DNA from: Candidatus Nitrosocosmicus agrestis
GTDB lineage: Archaea > Thermoproteota > Nitrososphaeria > Nitrososphaerales > Nitrososphaeraceae
NCBI RefSeq assembly: GCF_008389435.1
Contig: NZ_VUYS01000001.1
Location: forward strand, 124,001-188,000
Reading direction: 5' to 3'
DNA length: 64,000 bases
The notes beneath the pieces were generated by a model. That model had not been told where the DNA came from and searched no databases. It saw only the letters and a list, made by a program, of their open reading frames with translations. Both the position numbers and the translations under genes were made by a program. The stretch's first letter is position 1. Every line of letters begins with the position of its first letter. This document shows, in pieces, positions 62,022-64,000 of this stretch.

Positions 62022-63203
62022 TTATGAAACTGCAAAAGAATTTTTTTGATCTGTAGAGTTCATAGCATGAGCTGTTGTTATTAACGACACTTTGTCTGAA
62101 TTTTCGTTGGCTACGTAAATATTACCATTGCTTGGGTTGTATTTTATATCCTGCGGATCATCTCCCACATTAAAAGTGTTGATCACTTTGTTGGTATTGC
62201 TGTCTATTTCAAGGACTTTACCGCTTCCATCTGAGTTAGAAATGGATGTCATGTAAATATTACCATTGCTTGGGTTGTATTCTAGATTTTGAGCATTGTC
62301 ATCTGTCGTAATAGTGTTGATCACTTTGTTGGTATTGCTGTCTATTATGGATATATCTCCTGACTCAGAGTTAGAAACATAAATATTACCATTGCTTGGG
62401 TTGTATTCTAAAGCATTAGGGCTGCCGTCTACTGGGATTGTGTTGATCACTTTGTTGGTATTGCTGTCTATTATGGATATATCTCCTGACTCAGAGTTAG
62501 AAACATAGATATTACCATTGCTTGGGTTGTATTCTAGAAAGCTTGGACCCTTTCCTACATTAATAGTATGAATTATTTTATTTGTGGCATTATCTATTAC
62601 AAGAATTTTACCTTGTACATCAGTATCTGTATCAGAGTTAGGATCAGAAACTACGTAAATATTACCATTGCTTGGGTTGTATTCTAGGAAAATAGGACCA
62701 TGTGGTATATGTATGGTGTGTATTACTTTGTTGGTATTGCTGTCTAATACTAATACCTGTCCCAGGTTACTTACATACATATCATCATTGCTTGGGTTGT
62801 ATTTTAAAAATTGCGGACTATCTCCTCCCGCAATTGTTTGAATCACTTTGTTGGTATTGCTGTCTATGGCTAACACATTATATAGATTAGTAGCATACAT
62901 AACACCATTATGAAGGTTGTATTCTAAAGCATTAGGGCTGCCGTCTACTGGGATTGTGTTGATCACTTTGTTGGTATTGCTGTCTATTATGGATATATCT
63001 CCAGAATTAAAGTTGGCTACGTAAATATTACCATTGCTTGGGTTGTATTCCAAGACTTGCGGTGACTCTCCAACTTTGATAGAGATCGTTTGAGGTTGTG
63101 CCAATACCTTCTCCAAGTTCAAAATTGCCAGAGGTAAGATAACGGAGATCATCAAAACAAAATAGCAAATAGATTTAGAAACTGTGTTAACGTCTTTGTT
63201 CAA
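62022..63203 (-). CDS. Secreted YVTN beta-propeller repeat protein
   Basis: The 393-residue protein begins with a signal or anchor segment (residues 10-34, SICYFVLMISVILPLAILNL). It then has eight repeats of about 42 residues with the pattern SPxxLEYNPSNGNIYVxN ... IDSNTNKVINTI, the YVTN family signature. Seven complete blades and a closing half-blade would form a seven-bladed propeller outside the cell. Surface-layer or extracellular binding roles are usual; no catalytic residues are recognised. Several repeats are almost identical in DNA. TTG start. Confidence 0.87.
   Translation of the reverse strand: MNKDVNTVSKSICYFVLMISVILPLAILNLEKVLAQPQTISIKVGESPQVLEYNPSNGNIYVANFNSGDISIIDSNTNKVINTIPVDGSPNALEYNLHNGVMYATNLYNVLAIDSNTNKVIQTIAGGDSPQFLKYNPSNDDMYVSNLGQVLVLDSNTNKVIHTIHIPHGPIFLEYNPSNGNIYVVSDPNSDTDTDVQGKILVIDNATNKIIHTINVGKGPSFLEYNPSNGNIYVSNSESGDISIIDSNTNKVINTIPVDGSPNALEYNPSNGNIYVSNSESGDISIIDSNTNKVINTITTDDNAQNLEYNPSNGNIYMTSISNSDGSGKVLEIDSNTNKVINTFNVGDDPQDIKYNPSNGNIYVANENSDKVSLITTAHAMNSTDQKNSFAVS
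62060..63080. repeat. Tandem blade-coding repeats of the YVTN gene
   Basis: The plus-strand motif ATTACCATTGCTTGGGTTGT recurs once per blade, and GATCACTTTGTTGGTATTGC likewise. A block of about 80 bp at 62410-62487 recurs at 62930-63003, and 62340-62410 recurs at 62470-62540 with one difference seen, pointing to recent duplication or conversion within the gene. Confidence 0.85.
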
Positions 63204-63442
63204 TTTCTGTTTTTTTTCAAATTCTCACATAAACAGATTTATAAATTTTTTTACACACTTTAATAAAATTTCTGATAATTTTTTAATGCTTAATATCCAA
63301 TAATGTTGCAAAGAAATTTCTCGGCTTGAGGTGACCAAACGAATGAGAGATACATATAAAAATGAAAATATAAAATTTGCTATATGCTGCAGTCCTAATA
63401 AAGGATATTATATAAAATTCTATGTTAAGGTAATCTCGATAA

Positions 63443-63901
63443 GTGAAGGCAAAGAACTCATATACGATTCCTATTCCTAAGGAAATGTTACAAAGAATAG
63501 ACAGAATGTCATCGCCCGCTCATGTTGGCAAACTCCAACATGCTATAGATTTCATTGCACCTTTAGGTACACCCGTTCTTGCTGCAGCAGAAGGTGTGAT
63601 AACATACGTCAAAGACGATTCGAATATTGGTGGACCTGATCCAGCATATTGGTCATACAGTAATTTCATTACAATCAAACATTCAAATGGTGAATTTTCA
63701 AGATATGATCACCTAGACTTTAAAAGTTCCAATGTAAGGTTATATGACAAAGTACAGGTTGGTGAAACGATAGCTAGAGTAGGTTTAACTGGTTACACTT
63801 ATCTTCCACATCTTCATTTTCAAGTCTTTATTTTTACAGGATATAACATCTGGACCGACTTTGAGACAATAGAAGTCAATGATTTTGAAAGAATTATTTA
63901 A
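63443..63901 (+). CDS. M23/LytM-type metallopeptidase-fold protein
   Basis: The 152-residue protein covers the whole LytM core. The first zinc pair is in GKLQHAIDFIAPLGTPV (HxxxD) and the second in GYTYLPHLHFQVF (HxH), with VGETIARVGLTG in between. Bacterial members cut peptidoglycan crosslinks. An archaeon lacks peptidoglycan, so it may be an inherited scaffold, a pseudomurein-independent peptidase or a weapon against bacteria. No signal peptide is visible. GTG start. Confidence 0.82.
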   Translation: MKAKNSYTIPIPKEMLQRIDRMSSPAHVGKLQHAIDFIAPLGTPVLAAAEGVITYVKDDSNIGGPDPAYWSYSNFITIKHSNGEFSRYDHLDFKSSNVRLYDKVQVGETIARVGLTGYTYLPHLHFQVFIFTGYNIWTDFETIEVNDFERII

Positions 63902-64000
63902 AAAATTGGTAACAAATAGTAATAGACATATTCAGAGTAATGCAAGAATTTGCTATCAGCAGCTCAACCTTGTCAACATAATTTCTCAAATATTTTAAAA
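63902..64000. other. Window end, no feature seen
   Basis: About 100 AT-rich bases after the M23 gene; nothing recognisable before the window edge. Confidence 0.5.

Noticed and set aside
62060-63080. CRISPR-like array or tandem non-coding repeat
   Set aside because: The periodic motif is the blade-coding unit of a continuous YVTN reading frame.

Overview
The window looks like a chromosome segment of an ammonia-oxidising thaumarchaeon (Nitrososphaeria). The information-processing genes are archaeal: MCM with a GINS subunit, RFC small subunit, aIF2-beta, uS11, TiaS, type II methionine aminopeptidase, KH-less beta-CASP nuclease, thermosome and preQ0 genes for archaeosine. They sit beside a bacterial-type DnaK-DnaJ-GrpE set and a complete urease locus with two urea permeases, a combination known from soil AOA. 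The DNA is visibly AT-rich, which fits a Nitrosocosmicus-like organism better than Nitrososphaera proper; that assignment is inference. TTG and GTG starts are common, and tRNA genes carry several BHB introns.

Layout. 1-3.9 kb: end of a VOC protein, a GlcD-type flavin oxidase, then decayed DNA with a broken small ORF and a dead IS630-like transposase. 3.9-9 kb: map, tRNA-Pro, glmM-like/thiL/rps11, an HTH regulator, a ferredoxin and a small conserved protein. 9-19.3 kb: a tandem, gene-converted pair of methyltransferase-like genes, beta-CASP nuclease, Ogg, a repeat-rich acidic protein, a ubiquitin-like/E1 fusion, thrC, hisI, tiaS, and two tRNAs (initiator Met and Leu-CAG) with two introns each. 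19.3-34.5 kb: lone ABC ATPase, grpE-dnaK-dnaJ, aIF2-beta, a gene-poor 1.5 kb stretch, GINS-MCM with divergent rfcS, membrane protein-queC-queE, and three neighbouring zinc-ribbon genes including a 40-residue one. 34.6-40.2 kb: NCS1 permease with an NDH-2-like oxidoreductase, then a zinc/manganese-type ABC importer.

40.2-53.3 kb is the urea island: ureEFGD, a divergent thermosome with a small unknown partner, ureABC, an unknown gene, a UT-family urea channel, a DUR3-like symporter fused to a universal stress domain, and a divergent Lrp-like regulator. Together they would take up urea, hydrolyse it to ammonia for AMO and carbon fixation, and mature the nickel enzyme. 53.3-64 kb is more accessory: orphan ParB, a small two-gene membrane module, a SWIM-containing DDE transposase beside an RHH-led three-gene operon, UspA, several unknowns, an HD phosphohydrolase, a secreted YVTN propeller and an M23 peptidase.

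The strongest unusual signals are the two double-intron tRNAs, the mosaic methyltransferase pair, the thermosome inside the urease locus, the ubiquitin-like/E1 fusion, and the SWIM-transposase/RHH module. No CRISPR array, rRNA gene or intact prophage was seen.
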